A DNA stretch of 64,000 bases from Scytalidium lignicola (Eukaryota; Ascomycota; Leotiomycetes), in assembly GCA_002812745.2 (NCBI GenBank), contig NCSJ02000229.1, forward strand, positions 1-64,000, written 5' to 3'. The position numbers and the translations under genes are program-made. The notes under the pieces were generated by a model. The model had not been told where the DNA came from and did not search any database. It saw only the letters and a list, made by a program, of their open reading frames with translations. Positions 35,301 to 47,808 of the stretch are shown here, one piece after another (the first letter of the stretch is position 1; each line of letters opens with the position of its first letter).

Positions 35301-37689
35301 TCTACAGGACCTAAATCGACAACTAGCTCTCGATATCACAGCATCTCCATCCGATTTAATAGCGAATGGGGCCGTAAGTTTTTAATGTTACACCGCCTTA
35401 AACATTGGATACAGAAAGCCACAACACGTGTCATACCGTTTATATTGTCTCCTCAAACTCAACATTGGTTTCTTGATAGCGGCTATTCGTGTCATTCAAG
35501 ACTTACAATTGCCCAATATCTTGGGGGGGTGGATGCTTCGATAAGCACCATCCGTTGAAGCCATCACATAAGGGTGCCTTCTTCACGTCCCTCCGCGACG
35601 GTGTCCATGCTACGTCCCGATTCAGAGTTTGAAGCTGAAAGAGTTCTTGTTTAGTCCTGTAGAGCTTTAGCTAGTTGACGTCCGATATAGATTAATATGG
35701 GTGAGGATATTCTACTTCTCAGTCCATATTCAATATAAGTCTGTGTCTACCAAATGCTTGTGAACCTAATACAAGGTGATATACTTCCATATATGACTGA
35801 GCAGCATACCATGCATAATAGACTGGCATAAATGTGCTGTGCATATTACTAATTCTCTATCCACTTACAGGTAGTCTGTTGATCATTCGTTATTCGTCCC
35901 TCCTACTTATTCTCCCGAGGTAGATTGATTCCTTCCTACATTTAAAAAATCTCTTCTCGATATATTGCGGCAATATATTCTTTGGGAGAGGATGTGTTGT
36001 TTGCTAAACATTCTCTATCCCCAACAGGTAGGGCGAACTAGGAGTTGCATGTTGGGATGAATGGCGTTGATTCAGAGATTGAATGGGGTGGAGTATAAAA
36101 ATAGATCGTCGAGTGAGTCGAATAGATCAACCGCTAGCCTCAGTAACTCAACATTTCTGAAGCTATTGACTGATGCTACCAATAAAGTCCTAAATATTTA
36201 ATTAGATGAGTATCAAACAATACATTTTAATCTTACAGTTCGACTTGAGTCCAGGGAACGTTTTGGAATGTTGTTAAAACGCGCATGAGTACCAAATTGC
36301 CTCTGCTCCCCTAAACTTTTGCCAACCAAACCTTGGGGGCAATTTTTAACCCAATCATTTTCATCTTCTCCGGCTCAATAAGGATTCTAGTAAACTCAGA
36401 TCGCTAGGGAATAGGATTTGATAGGCTACTATAGATAATTTCGCCATTTAATGAGGAAAGAAATCATATTCAACATAACGTCCCTCCTTTAATCCTCCTT
36501 AACACTTGCTTGCTTACTCGCTTGCTATTCTACTCAAACACTATATATCTTACATGTTGTTTACCCCTCCTCATCCCTCCTACCAATATCCGCAGCATGT
36601 TTTTGTAGCTGGCTCTACCATAGCTGGGAATCCCGACGGTATAGCCAGTTTGAGAAACCAGAACTTTTGACTCAGTCATCTGGACGCAATACTTTCGGTT
36701 TATTAGGACGGCGATTGTTTCCCGAAGTCGCGCTGTAATTAGCCCTAGGGACAAGTCTGAATTTCGCTCAACTCTATCTCCTCGCTATTTTATAACTATA
36801 ATCTTTATGGCAATATCCATTTCAACTATCTATATAGCAAGTATTCACTTTATCGGGAGTAAGATAGGTATATTCTCTTAACTGCCAAACAAATACCTCC
36901 AAGGATTTGTAAGGGCTCACTTTGCTCAGATCATGCGAACCATTGCTCCTCGGATAGCAGAGCTCCGAAGAGATTTATCCTGAGATTAAAATTCTCCAGG
37001 GGTCGTGCTCTTAGGAGTAAATAGCTCCCAGGATAGGATGGTACCTAGGAGATTTCACCCGGGATCAACATGCTCGTAGGAGCATGGCCCTAGGAGTATA
37101 CAGCTCTCAGACTAAAAGCACCCTAGGGTTGAACTTTACTCTATATTATATCACCGAAAGACCCCCTCTGCTCCTATCTTGATTGATACCGCGCAAAATA
37201 CCACGGAAACTTTGAGGATTTCACCGTTTCCCCTCCGAGGGCTTTGTTTTACACCTTTGGGTACGCGGAGGTTACGTAGAAGTGGGTATGCTGGGCCAGG
37301 ACCCCAATTTGTCTTTTAGAGCCCGAAAGAGCTCTAAAGTATCCCTATGCTTGCTTTATGTTTATTTTTTTCTTCGCTGGTTCCGTTCATTGTATAGCCA
37401 AGACTCTTGGCTTTCATTCTAAAAGCCTCTTTAGACTTCAATCAGCTGATAATTGGGCAGGGCAACTGGAACGCCCTGCCAATACGCCTTACCATAGCTA
37501 TAGATGCTATTGGGCAATTTCCAAGTCTCGTGCATATGTTGGTGAAGTCAGCGTGAGGCTGATCTGAAAGTGTCGCAACAGAACTTATCTGGTCGCAATG
37601 CGGCATCGATCGTCACCCATCTCCATTTAGTAGCTTGCAAGGTAACGTAGCGCATGTAGTAAAATATTACTATACTGTGCCTCTTGAAG
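35301..37689. other. gene-free stretch, probably decayed repeats
   Basis: Follows the transposase relic and may include its 5' part. Between about 36950 and 37130 the words CTAGGAG and CTCCTAGG-like palindromes recur (for example CATGCTCGTAGGAGCATG), suggesting a degenerate repeated unit. No protein-like frame was recognised apart from short chance frames. Confidence 0.35.
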
Positions 37690-40102
37690 ATGGACCCTCT
37701 CTCTATAGCAGCAAGCATCATTGCCCTCATTGGAGCCGCAAAGGGGTCTGTGGAAGGCTTGAAGAAATTGAGACAATTCTACAAGGCTCCCGCAGAAATC
37801 GATGCTCTCATTAATGAGATCGAAGATCTCCGCCTCTTAATTGCAGATATGAACATAACTGAATACGAACACATGCTGTGCACGGATAATCCTGCACTCT
37901 CGAAACTTTTAGGCAATGCCAAAGAACAGCTGATCAAGCTTGATAAAATAATGGAGTATCGACTAAGGCCACGCGGAAGCTCATCAAGAATTGGTTGGAC
38001 TCGAGCCAGCTCCAAAATTACTGGTATCCGCTCTAGTGTCAGAGAGATCAAGTCGAACTTAGTTCTACAGCTGGTGAGATTGAGTACAACGCAAGGTTAC
38101 AGGACTTTGTAAGTAGATAATTGAATTGTTTCAAAAGACATCGCATGTGCTCTCTAACCTTGCCCCTTACAGCTCATATCTTGGCCGCGTTGATTTATCT
38201 CTTCAACAGGTATCACTTTCGACACAAAGTATGCTCATCAAGCAAGATTCCCTGGAAGAACGGCTTCAGAATCTTTTTGAAGCATCCCAGAATATCTCCC
38301 CCGGAAGCAGCTCAATCAACAGCATATCCAACGTCACCCAAGATGCACACACAGAAATCTTATCAAGTTCTGATCAAAGCTTTGTTGAATTACAAGCAGC
38401 ACGATATGTCGATCACAACTGTGACAGATGGTGCAAGTGTGCATGCCACATGAAGAAGAAATGGGCATCTCCTCAAGTTTTTGACCTCGTCGTTGGCCAG
38501 CTACTGCTTGGCTACACAGGTTTCATACGCCCTCATCAGAAATGCTCAAAGCTCTCCTGCCGGCAGCAATCGGATCTGAAAACTCAAGTCACATATCGCT
38601 TCCCTTCGTGGTTCGTAGCATTGAGCATCTCCATAATGATAGCAAAGAGGGCAATGCAGACGCCTGAAATGCTAGTCCGAGTCCTCAGAGTTCGACCCTA
38701 TGGATCTACTGATCTTTTCCGCTTTGCTACGCATGGCAATATTGGGAAATTGCAGGATCTGTTTAACAACGGTGAAGCGTCTCCTTGGGATGTTCAGCCC
38801 GATGGCCGCAACGCATTGCACGTAAGCTGATCCGAATCGAGGTGATAAATTGTGCTCTATGCTGACTGAAACAAGTTTTCCTTTGGACAGTACAACTTAG
38901 ACACATGCAGATTCCTGATCAGCAAAGGCATAGATGTAAACTTTGAAGATCAAAATCAAAAGTTGATATCCCAACTGTCGCATCTCTTGCAATACTAACA
39001 TCAGTTCAGGAGCGCTCTCTCACACGCATGGGATGGAGTTCTCAGCCGCGTCACTAGGCATGGACAGCCCGTCGCAACTATCGAGCAGTTGCGGGAGATC
39101 TTTGGGGACAGCGACTACCTCGATTCCCAGCGTTTTAACAAGCTGCACAGACTTGTAATCGGTCTGGACCACGGTGATTTAGAGGCTACGTTGCGCGAAG
39201 GGGATTTCGACCCCGATGATACCGACACTACTGGGCGGACACCACTCTACTGGGCTGCGTCTCGGGGTGATACCGCAAAGGTTCGCCTGCTACTCGATTA
39301 CGGCGCATCTCCTAATGCAGGCTTGAGTGTCATAACAGGTGTTGTACACCATTTTGAGTTCGAGAGAAGTCCCCTTGGCTTCACGCACTATAACCGACTT
39401 GAGGTTGCCAAGATGCTTGTTGAAGCTGGAGTTGATTTGACAGTTAAAGAGAACGATGGGTATACGCCGCTTCATGCCGCTGCAAGACATGCTGAAGGAC
39501 ACGAGTTCATCAAAATACTGCTTGAGAAAGGGCTTGATCCCTCAGTGCACAATTTTTATGGACAGACGCCGCTACATGATGCGTGCGGGCAGAATCATGT
39601 CAAGTGTGTTGAAGTGTTGATTGAGAATGGCGCGGATATCAACAAGACCCATGGTCCGTCGCGACCACCAATTTTCGATGCGATTGACCACCGTAATCAT
39701 GAGAGTATAGAGCTATTGCTGAATGCAGGTGCGAGCCTGGAGTTTGTGGACGTGCAAAGAAACAGTCTTACGATTCTACACTGGTTAGCTAGACACGGTG
39801 ATAGAAGGACGTGGCAAATTTTCGAATCTGCGGACTTTGCAGGCTTGGACGCAGAACAGAAAAGTGCGAGTGGAGAGACGGCGATCCAGCTTTTCGATCG
39901 TGAGCGTTCGGACGCGGAGGCAGGTATGCGAGAAGCTTTTATGGTGCTTTTGGACCACGTCCGAAACTGCAACGCTGCGAAGGAGGCTTCGCAGGATATT
40001 CAGATGGCTAGTATTGATCATGTAGACATTCCTGGAGCCTGGATCAACGAGTCCCATGCTTTTGAGTCCGGTGCAGCAAGGCCTGTGCCCAACTCAGTGT
40101 AG
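37690..40102 (+). CDS. HeLo-like N-terminal domain plus ankyrin-repeat protein
   Basis: Four exons: 37690-38108, 38173-38821, 38891-38961 and 39010-40102, giving 743 aa. The third intron uses a GTTGAT donor but has a clear TACTAAC branch site. The N-terminus MDPLSIAASIIALIGAAKGS matches the fungal HeLo-like/STAND N-terminal domain: a hydrophobic first helix, then EIDALINEIEDLRLLIADM. A central Cys-rich patch (CDRWCKCACH) and YRFPSWF are typical of a family of fungal ankyrin proteins. Ankyrin repeats follow from about residue 455: TTGRTPLYWAASRGD, NDGYTPLHAAARHAEGH, FYGQTPLHDACGQNH and others up to HILHWLARHG-like sequence. Related N-terminal domains act in membrane-targeting cell death in fungi; here the role is inferred. 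A nucleotide-binding domain, usual between such parts in STAND proteins, is absent. Confidence 0.85.
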
Positions 40103-41044
40103 TAACGGGGGAGGAAGCAGACTTTGTAAGTAGTTGTAAGCAAATTGACGATTTTGAGCTTTTCGGACAAATAAGTATCCCCTCAACCGATGCCTCATCT
40201 TTCAATCAGGGAACAAGTCATTTGATCATGTTAACTGGTTATCGCGTCCGTGTAGACCATGCTTCGCTGACTGACAGATTTCAAAGATGTTTAAAAGTCA
40301 GGTTAGAAACAATATACCAAACAAAACCAAACAGCGTTGAGATGGCAAAGCAAAACAGACACAACCCGTTGTCTCTTCAGTCAATCAGACTTCTATCCCG
40401 ACTCCCTAGACAAGATCTACCCAATAATAGAAATGGGGTTCAAATAAAACACGTTGACTCTTGACGACAATGGTCTGTAATTCGTCTCAGTCAGACTTTT
40501 GTTCATCCTATAGGCCCCGAAAACCTCACTTTTCCCCCGTTACTGAACTTGGCCCGTCTAACCAATCCTCAAGCATTCTCCAACCCCATCACTCCTCCAC
40601 TGCGCAATCACGAGATGGTGGATTGGGAATCCTAAATCAGTTGTGAGTGTTTGTACCCGACATCGGCAAATTTCATGTAGATAAATTTAGGTTTGGCCTT
40701 AAACAATACGCGTGCACAAGCGTTTGCGGAGGCGACTTGCTCTGTGATAAGCTTTTTCTACAGTAGCATTGGTAAGGCACGGCGAGCTCCGAAAGACCTA
40801 GCATACATAAATTCTTATGCTTTTATGCACTTAGGCCTTATTATACATAAAAATGCACTGTAGGTAAAACGGAAGGTGTTTACCTAAGGATTGAAGCGAG
40901 GTCACATGATCGAATTTAACTCCAAATAGCTCCAAAAACCTCGAAATCTCAATTCGAGCTGAAACGCTCAAATCCGTAGAGTTTTCAGAATCGCATGCTA
41001 ATTGCCTATTTAGGAATAGCCTGTCAGGTGATCTCCTAGAATTG
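40103..41044. other. intergenic, probably includes the 3' end of the Helitron
   Basis: The part nearest 41044 should contain the 3' terminus of the adjacent Helitron, which runs on the minus strand. I could not fix the terminal hairpin and CTRR end. A small hairpin (AGGTAAA...TTTACCT on the minus strand, near 40862-40886) is one candidate. No gene was recognised. Confidence 0.35.
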
Positions 41045-44000
41045 CTACAGTATCTCCTCCACCTCCACCTCTATCTCCACCTCTATTTGACGCTCCGCTG
41101 GCCCTCCGGGGGCCATTGCCATGGAGGCTGACCTTTCTAAGCTTTGTAAACTCCCTGAACGATTCCTTGAACTCCCTGAACTCCCTGTACTCCTTGAACG
41201 ATTCCTTGAACCTCCTGATGTCTGTACGTGTTGAGTTTTACGGCGCTGTATATCGGCAAGCCTCCACTTCTGAGTATTCGTCTCCTTTGCCTTAAATCGG
41301 TTGTAATCGAACGATTCCTCAAACATCAACCCATCCAGTGTTTTCACCCTTGAAACAGCTACATATGATAGGCCTGGCGCGAAATCCTTCTCCACCAGAT
41401 TCAACACAGCCTTCTCAACCGTTATTCCTTGTGATTTGTGTATAGTTATAGCGTAAGCAACTGTTAAAGGGAACTGTACGCGTTGACAGACCGTAGAACC
41501 ATGCATAAACTCCCTGGTAGACCTGAATATCGGCACTGAATTACCCTCCAGGGATGGCCCTGAATATTTGTCAAACTCTACTAATATTACAAACGGTGGT
41601 TCCTTTCGAAAATCCACCGTAGTTACTGTCCACTGAATATCTTGAATTGTACCAATTGCTCCATTCACGAGACTGTTCTCCGTCCACAGGTTCTCTGTAA
41701 GCATGACTCTAGCTTCAATACACAACAATAACTCGTTATGGAGGTTTCCAGCTTCATCGGAAGTAAGTTTTGATATGCTCGAAGGGTCATTAGTCACGTA
41801 GATTGGTAGGATGAGTACTTGAAGATTTTGTAGCTTTTGTCTGTTGAATTGAAATACGTTAGCCTTTTTACCATATATTCGAAGGGTAGTGCTAAAGGAA
41901 TCAACTTCTATAGTTCTCAATTAGTGTTGAACGCGTGAAATCAACGTCTTCCAGTATGATATTGATACTGAAGAGTGCTGAAGGCCTTCGAGAGCATCTT
42001 GAAAGTTCTGTTGTTCTACTGAATCTCCTTGTTGACGTATAATCATGTCCAATTCGATGGTTTGATTAAAAGTGTGATATGCAGTTTGACCCTGAATATC
42101 TTCCACTGAAGATGTAGTAGTCAATTCAGCAAAAAGAGGTTTACTACCAACAAGAGGAAGCTAGAAAAAGTCTCCGAAAAGTATGATATTCAGACCTCCA
42201 AAGCTAATTCCTGAATGCTGAGGAAAGATCTAATGACACTGTTGATCTAAAAAAGACAGCTATTGTAAGCTAACCATAGATTTCTCGTCAAGTATAAGGT
42301 ATTTACAGAACCTAAGGTAACTTTGTACAATTGTAAGAGCTGAATTTGATAGTAAAGTAAACTTTTCCTTTTTGATAAGTAATCAGAACAAGGAATGAAT
42401 GGTTCTGCCAGATATTCTATAAGTAACAACACTTGTAAAAGCTACTTTGAATACTAGATTCAATTCTCTATGAATAATAGCTAATTCTTGAAGTTTGCTT
42501 GAAAGAAGTTAAATAATGTGAGACTTGCTTGTACTAGCTTTTCCATCAACTTGTAAGAGCAACTGAGAAGGTGCTAATTCTCTGATATTTAAGGTTTTTT
42601 GATAGTGATTAACAACTAACTCAAAGATCTGATGTTGTTTATCTTGGAGTGTATTAAAAAGGCGTTGAGAAGCTTGATTCACCGTCATTTCGCCTGGATT
42701 AGCTTGTTTTTGGCCAATCCACCAGTTCTCATCCAAAGAAGGATCAGCAACGTGTGTAGACCAATCGAATTGATTGATATCTTGAAAACCAAGTTGTTCA
42801 GGATCTACTAACTTATTACCTGTATTATTAAGGAGTTGTCTTGTCATTGCCTGCTATGTAGATTGTAATTCCTCCTTTACAGCCATTGAATTAGTTGAAC
42901 TTTCAAATTCATCTTCATCAGGTTGTTTAAGTGTGTTATCTAGGCTATCTGGCTTATGATTATGGTGGTTTTGAACGTAATCTTTATAAGCATCTTCCTA
43001 ACTGTTAAAGTAACTCTTTAAGTTGTCAACTACTCGAAAAGCATGGTGGAGAAGTATTTTAACGTAGCAAAAGTCTTCTAGTTGATCTTCAGTTGTTTTG
43101 TAGAGTGGAAAGTAGTTTAAAAGCTGTGCTTTTGCTCTAAGCCTTTTCTTGTAAGCTTTATGACTGTAATTATGTAAGTAGTCAATATATGTAACATTCT
43201 TTACAGTTCCAGGATGATCAATATACTTCCTTAATATTGATTTACCGTTAATTACTTCTCCTTCCTTAATAACAATAGGAATTGATTGATCTTCAACAGG
43301 CTAACAGTCTACAGTTATTACTGTTCTTGATTGGTTGATTAAATGAAGGTTTAGCAGAAGATGACAAACTTCTTGAGCACTCTAATCTTGTTTACTTACT
43401 AACTTGTTCATGAGTTTTAAAATTAAAGATAATAATGGCTTAGTACTGTTAATATGTAGAAAGCACTATTTCAAGAGATTATTATACGAAGTAGANTTTT
43501 TTCTCTTCCTTTGAGGTGTATTTAGTTATGTAATTTACAACAACCTAAGTTGTTGTACAAGAAGTTACATCTGTATTTACTAATCAACCAAGTGTAATTA
43601 ACTTATTATATGCATTCAATCGAAGATGATTCTGTTCAGGGGCAAACATATAATGTTTTGGGTTCTGAGATCTATCAACTGTTAACTTTAATTAAGATGC
43701 TTTTGGAAAGTGGAATCTACAGGCTTCAACCCTTGAATCTTTGAGCTTTTGTAAACAGTAAGAACATGAGCAAGTATGTATTTAAAACCGATTTAAGCAA
43801 GCTGTAAGGTGATCATTAGTGTTAACCTGCTGAACAAGTAGTAAAGACATAGGAGATATCTCATCTGGTCTACACTCTGGATTTGGGTGTATAACAACGA
43901 TATATACACCCCAATATCATGCAAAAGCTTCTCGAACAACTTTAGTTAAAGGCTCTTCCATAGGAGTTCCTTCAAGCTACACAAACCTGTGGTTATGAGT

Positions 44001-46133
44001 AGAACCACAATCTTGCTACTCATATTTATTCCACCAATCTTGTATGTTGAATTTAAGTGTTAAAACCTTGTTCATGAAAACAGTAAATCGTCAGTGGAAG
44101 TGAAAAGCAACGATATGAGGATGATCCCTTAAATTCTCCTTAGAAAGCTTGATTCATTCTACAGGAGTAGCTATACGCTACCTCTTATATTTTGGCATAT
44201 GTTTATAGAGAGAATCCTAGTGATAGTCAGCTGTTGAAAACGTAAGAAACAGGCTAGGTCTCTTTAGGTAACAGAGATAATTGTTGAGTTCAAATCTCCT
44301 GTTGTTCTAGAATGGCCATATGCCTCGAAGGTTGTTAACAAACCAAAAGATGGAGTTTAACAGTGATTGAGCTTCTGGAGAATTAATATCTGCGAAAGCT
44401 GTTAGTAAATCTTCGATCTGGAGGTCTGAAATGCTAGGGTTTTGAGCTTCAGCCTGTTCTATTTCTTCAGGGTCTTCAGAATCAGTATTTCGATATATTG
44501 ACATCTTATTATTCCTCCGAACGAAATAGCTACTCCGAGTCCTAATTTGCATACGCATAAGGGTGTTGAAAACTACATATCGAAAGCGTGGATGATGTGT
44601 AAATCAGCCGTCCTTATACTTGATTAAGTGTTCTATATATGTAGCATAATCTACAGATCTAATGCGAGGAGTTAGAAACTCTGCTTTTCCTGTAGGAAAT
44701 AAGGTAGGAAAGGCTAGACTTAACAGTAGTTGATTCTTGTTAAACTCTGATAGTGGAGTAGGCTTAAAGGATGGCATAGTTAGATGTGTAACATGTTCTA
44801 CATCTGTTCAAAGCTGTTCAAATTCATCTTGCTTTGTAATTAAGTCAAGAACAGCTGAAGTAACAGGCTTTGATTTCTCATCCTCATTCCTTGGTTCAGG
44901 AGGTTATTCAATGTTCTCAACAGTGATTTCATGGTTTTGAAGGCTCTCCATAGCATTTCTATCCTAGGGAAGCTCAGTTAATGCTTGCATGTCAACTTCA
45001 ATATCTCGATACCTGAAATGATGTTGTTTTAGATATTCAAGCTATATTCGAACTGGTTCTCGACGTATACGGAAGTTTCGAATGAATTGACGGCTTAGAT
45101 TTGTATTCTCAGTTGTATTACTTGGTCGGAGAACGATGATATCCAAGTCAGAAAGGAGCATTGGAAGCTTATTATAAACCTTTCCTGTATCTCTTAAAAA
45201 GTTGATGATATGCCCAGTATATTTATACTGAGCACCATGGACCTGGCATACTTCCACATGAACATGAACTTTAGCTATTAATATCTCTTCAACCTGCGTT
45301 AAAAGTGGTAGATCAACAGGAAACTCCCCTGGGTCTAAGTGATTCTCTATGCTCATGAGATTAGGCTTATCATCATGTTTTGAGTTATCCCTTCTCTTAC
45401 ACTTTATATATTGATTATTCTGTATATCCATGTGAAACCACCTTTCCTGACAACTACTATATGTTTTGAGTGTATCTCCTTCTAATTCGGTGTGAAATGC
45501 CTGTATCAATGACTAATCATCTTCAGAAACAGCTGGCTGAAACGCTTGCTCGTTTTGTAGGCTTATTCCAGGTATAACAGTCGGAATAGTTATTATTGGA
45601 GAAGGAGAGGGTATATGAGCCAAAGGAGTCGAGGAAGGTATGGTTGAGCCTAGAATCACTGTTACTGGTTGTGATTGAGTAGTAACTGGGCAAGATCCTA
45701 AAACAGGTATATTATTAGCTAAAGGAGTTACTAAAGAAGAAGCTACTAAAGGAAGAGATTCAGGTATATTTCGAGCCATTAAAGCACTTAAGGAAGGGGT
45801 AATTGAGCGCTCAATATGTTGACGATCTTTGTATTGATGGCGCCTTTGAGTTGTTACTCGTTTTCGACAAGCTTGAGCTGTAATAGGGTTATCCTGACTG
45901 TTCTGGCTATGTAATAGGAATATAGGAGCTCGTTGATCTTGTTGCTGGCACTTCGATTCAGGGGGTTTTGTAGGAGATTGAAGAGATTCAAGCGTACGTT
46001 TATCTCCACGGCATCTAGCACAGCGTTTAGTAGTTAGATTATTCTTTTTAGAGGAGATAAAACTCGCAATATCAACCGATCGGTGACAGCTAGGGCATTC
46101 TTGAAGAGTTGGTGGCTGTAGAGCTGGCGGCAT
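41045..46133 (-). mobile_element. Helitron (rolling-circle transposon), RIP-inactivated; coding extent only
   Basis: The span given is the Rep-helicase reading frame. The real element extends beyond both ends, but the 5' TC and 3' CTRR termini were not located. All diagnostic parts are present in order on the minus strand: Cys-rich N-terminus, DUF6570-like block, Rep (HUH) nuclease and Pif1-type helicase. It sits between the ankyrin gene and the 2OG-oxygenase gene, ending within about 550 bp of the latter's start codon. Confidence 0.88.
41045..46133 (-). pseudogene. Helitron Rep-Pif1 helicase with nonsense mutations
   Basis: If the single N at 43496 (beside a T6 run) is ignored, one frame of 1696 codons runs from 46133 to 41045 with no indel, broken only by stop codons. 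Parts in order: CPSCHRS...CARCRGDKR zinc-binding-like ends; a DUF6570-like block (LTQVEEILIAKVHVHVEV, YTGHIINFLRDTGKVY); Rep with PHIVAFHFH, then DWWNKYE, then a THNH dyad in place of the usual HUH context; helicase with a mutated Walker A (VDGKASTSKSHII where GxxGTGKS is expected) and VAYAITIHKSQGITVEKA. Stops include TAG at 45513-45515, TAG at 45042-45044 and TGA at 44091-44093, many where Trp, Gln or Arg is expected. The tail has Ser/Arg and Glu/Val repeats. It cannot produce active protein. Confidence 0.88.
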
Positions 46134-46682
46134 TCTGAAGGATTTGTTTGTTTACGAAGGATTATTTACAGGAATTCATTCTATAGCAACCATAGTACTT
46201 AATTTTATTAGTAATTTACATTAAATTTGTGGTATCTTAATTTTAAATTTATGTATGGCAGAAAACATACACTTTGCTACTTCAAGCGACCACAAAGATT
46301 GCGAAGTTTTCTGCCAGGTACATATATTTTGGTGTGATTCGCTAGTTAATATTTGTACCTGGCAGAAAACCACGCTATTTGGCAGGGCGGTATCACAGTT
46401 ATGCAAGGCGGTAAAAACGAACGACGATTTGAACCCTCCTACGACCTTAATAGAAGCTCACTTCGCTCGCTTCAATTATAAATGATCTATGCATGCTAGG
46501 CCTTGTCTAGTGTGGGGTCTTTATCTGGTGGTATGGAGTAGAGAGATAAGATGTTTATAGTTATATACAGAGATACTTGGCCCGTTCGACCAAGTCTCGC
46601 AAGCTGGTATGCGGAAAGACTTTCTGTTTCTATCAACTTGTTTTCTATCTGAAGTGTGTTACACGGGCAACCCCAGTCAGCC
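46134..46682. other. Helitron 5' flank and promoter side of the oxygenase gene
   Basis: Contains the 17-bp inverted repeat at 46306-46370, with another TGGCAGAAAAC copy at 46256-46266. The Helitron 5' end should lie in this stretch, so the neighbouring gene's promoter is either just outside or partly inside the element. No further gene was recognised. Confidence 0.4.
46306..46370. repeat. perfect 17-bp inverted repeat
   Basis: GTTTTCTGCCAGGTACA (46306-46322) and TGTACCTGGCAGAAAAC (46354-46370) are exact reverse complements with a 31-nt spacer. It lies upstream of the Helitron coding frame and about 310 bp before the oxygenase ATG. It may belong to the Helitron's 5' subterminal region or to a nested small element. 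Confidence 0.6.
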
Positions 46683-47808
46683 ATGAAAAGGATCCAACCT
46701 CAAGATAGTGAAAACTTTACTGTTCTTCAACTCTCATCTGCTAATGGCCCTGTGTTCCGATCGGTTCGGCGCGCTCCAGTCCGCAATGGCCGGCCAGGGG
46801 AGATCCCAATAATTGATGTGTCGGGTCTTTCAAGCTGCAATCTGGCAGAAAGACAGGCAATCGGTGACCAGATCCGTGCAGCTGCAACTACGATCGGCTT
46901 CTTTTACATCGTGGGTCACGGCATCCCGAATTCCGTCACTGAAGCTGCCTCGTGTTCTGCTCAAAAGNTTTTTCGCGCAGCCGGAGGAGACGAAAAATCT
47001 CGTGAATGACAATAAGCTGTATGGGTTCAACGGATGGAAGCCGCTCAAAAGCCAGAGAATCAATGAGAAAGAATCTATCGATCTCCGTGAATCTTTTAGC
47101 TTAACATACTCCCCGATTTATGACCCAAAACTTAATGGATACGATGGCATTCCTGATCATATAAAGTCGTACCTCCCCGCTCCAGGAACAAACGAATTTT
47201 GGAGGCATACGGCAAGCGTTCCTGAGTTCCAGCACGACGTCATCGAATACTGGAGATCGTGCCTATCATTGTCAAGGAAACTCTTGCACACCTTTGCACT
47301 ATCACTATCACTTCCCGAAGCCTACTTTGACGAGAAGACTTCCTATCCTGACGCAGCTATGAGTATCAACTATTATCCTCCCATACCTCCGGATGAAGAC
47401 TTTAAAGAAGAAAACGTGAGTATCGGGTCGCACACTGACTTCCAGTTCTTCACTATTCTATGGCAGGATTCTACCGGTGGTCTGGAGGTCCTCACACCAG
47501 ATGGAGAATGGATTAATGCTGTGCCCATAAAAGATACATTAGTGGTCAACGTTGGCGACTATTTAATGCGCATCACAAACGATCGTTATGTTAGCACAGT
47601 CCATCGAGCGAAGAACAAGAGTGAAAAGCAAACGTTATCAATGGCATTCTTCTTCGGGTTTAACTTGAGCGAGACATGTCAAGTTCTTCCAACTTGTATT
47701 GATGAGGAACATCCTGCGAAGTACGAACCGATATTATGCGCCGACTGGATCCGAAAGAGGGCTCAGGCAATGTATACCGCTCCAGAAGAGATATTAAATA
47801 AAATATAG
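46683..47808 (+). CDS. 2-oxoglutarate/Fe(II) oxygenase-like protein (isopenicillin N synthase-like fold)
   Basis: Single exon of 374 aa once the N at 46968 (before a T5 run) is ignored. Then ...CSAQK continues into FFAQPEETKNLV, as the family requires; with the N kept, the frame breaks. The N-terminal DIOX_N-type part has IPIIDVSGLS and GFFYIVGHGIP. The Fe(II) ligands are present: H250 and D252 in SIGSHTDFQFF and H307 in YVSTVHRAKN. The Arg-x-Ser that normally binds the 2-oxoglutarate carboxylate is replaced by Thr-Leu-Ser (317-319, in KQTLSMAFFFGF). Such enzymes hydroxylate, desaturate or cyclise small molecules, often in secondary metabolism. The missing Arg means either altered co-substrate use or loss of activity. 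The gene lies next to a Helitron, with the first ATG at 46683. Confidence 0.85.

Noticed and set aside
41140..41320. Repetitive Val-Gln-Gly frame on the minus strand
   Set aside because: It is an alternative frame of the short tandem repeats encoding the Ser/Arg tail of the Helitron protein.
46430..46482. GGTTCAAATC-like box on the minus strand, suggestive of a tRNA T-arm
   Set aside because: No acceptor, D or anticodon stems can be built around it.
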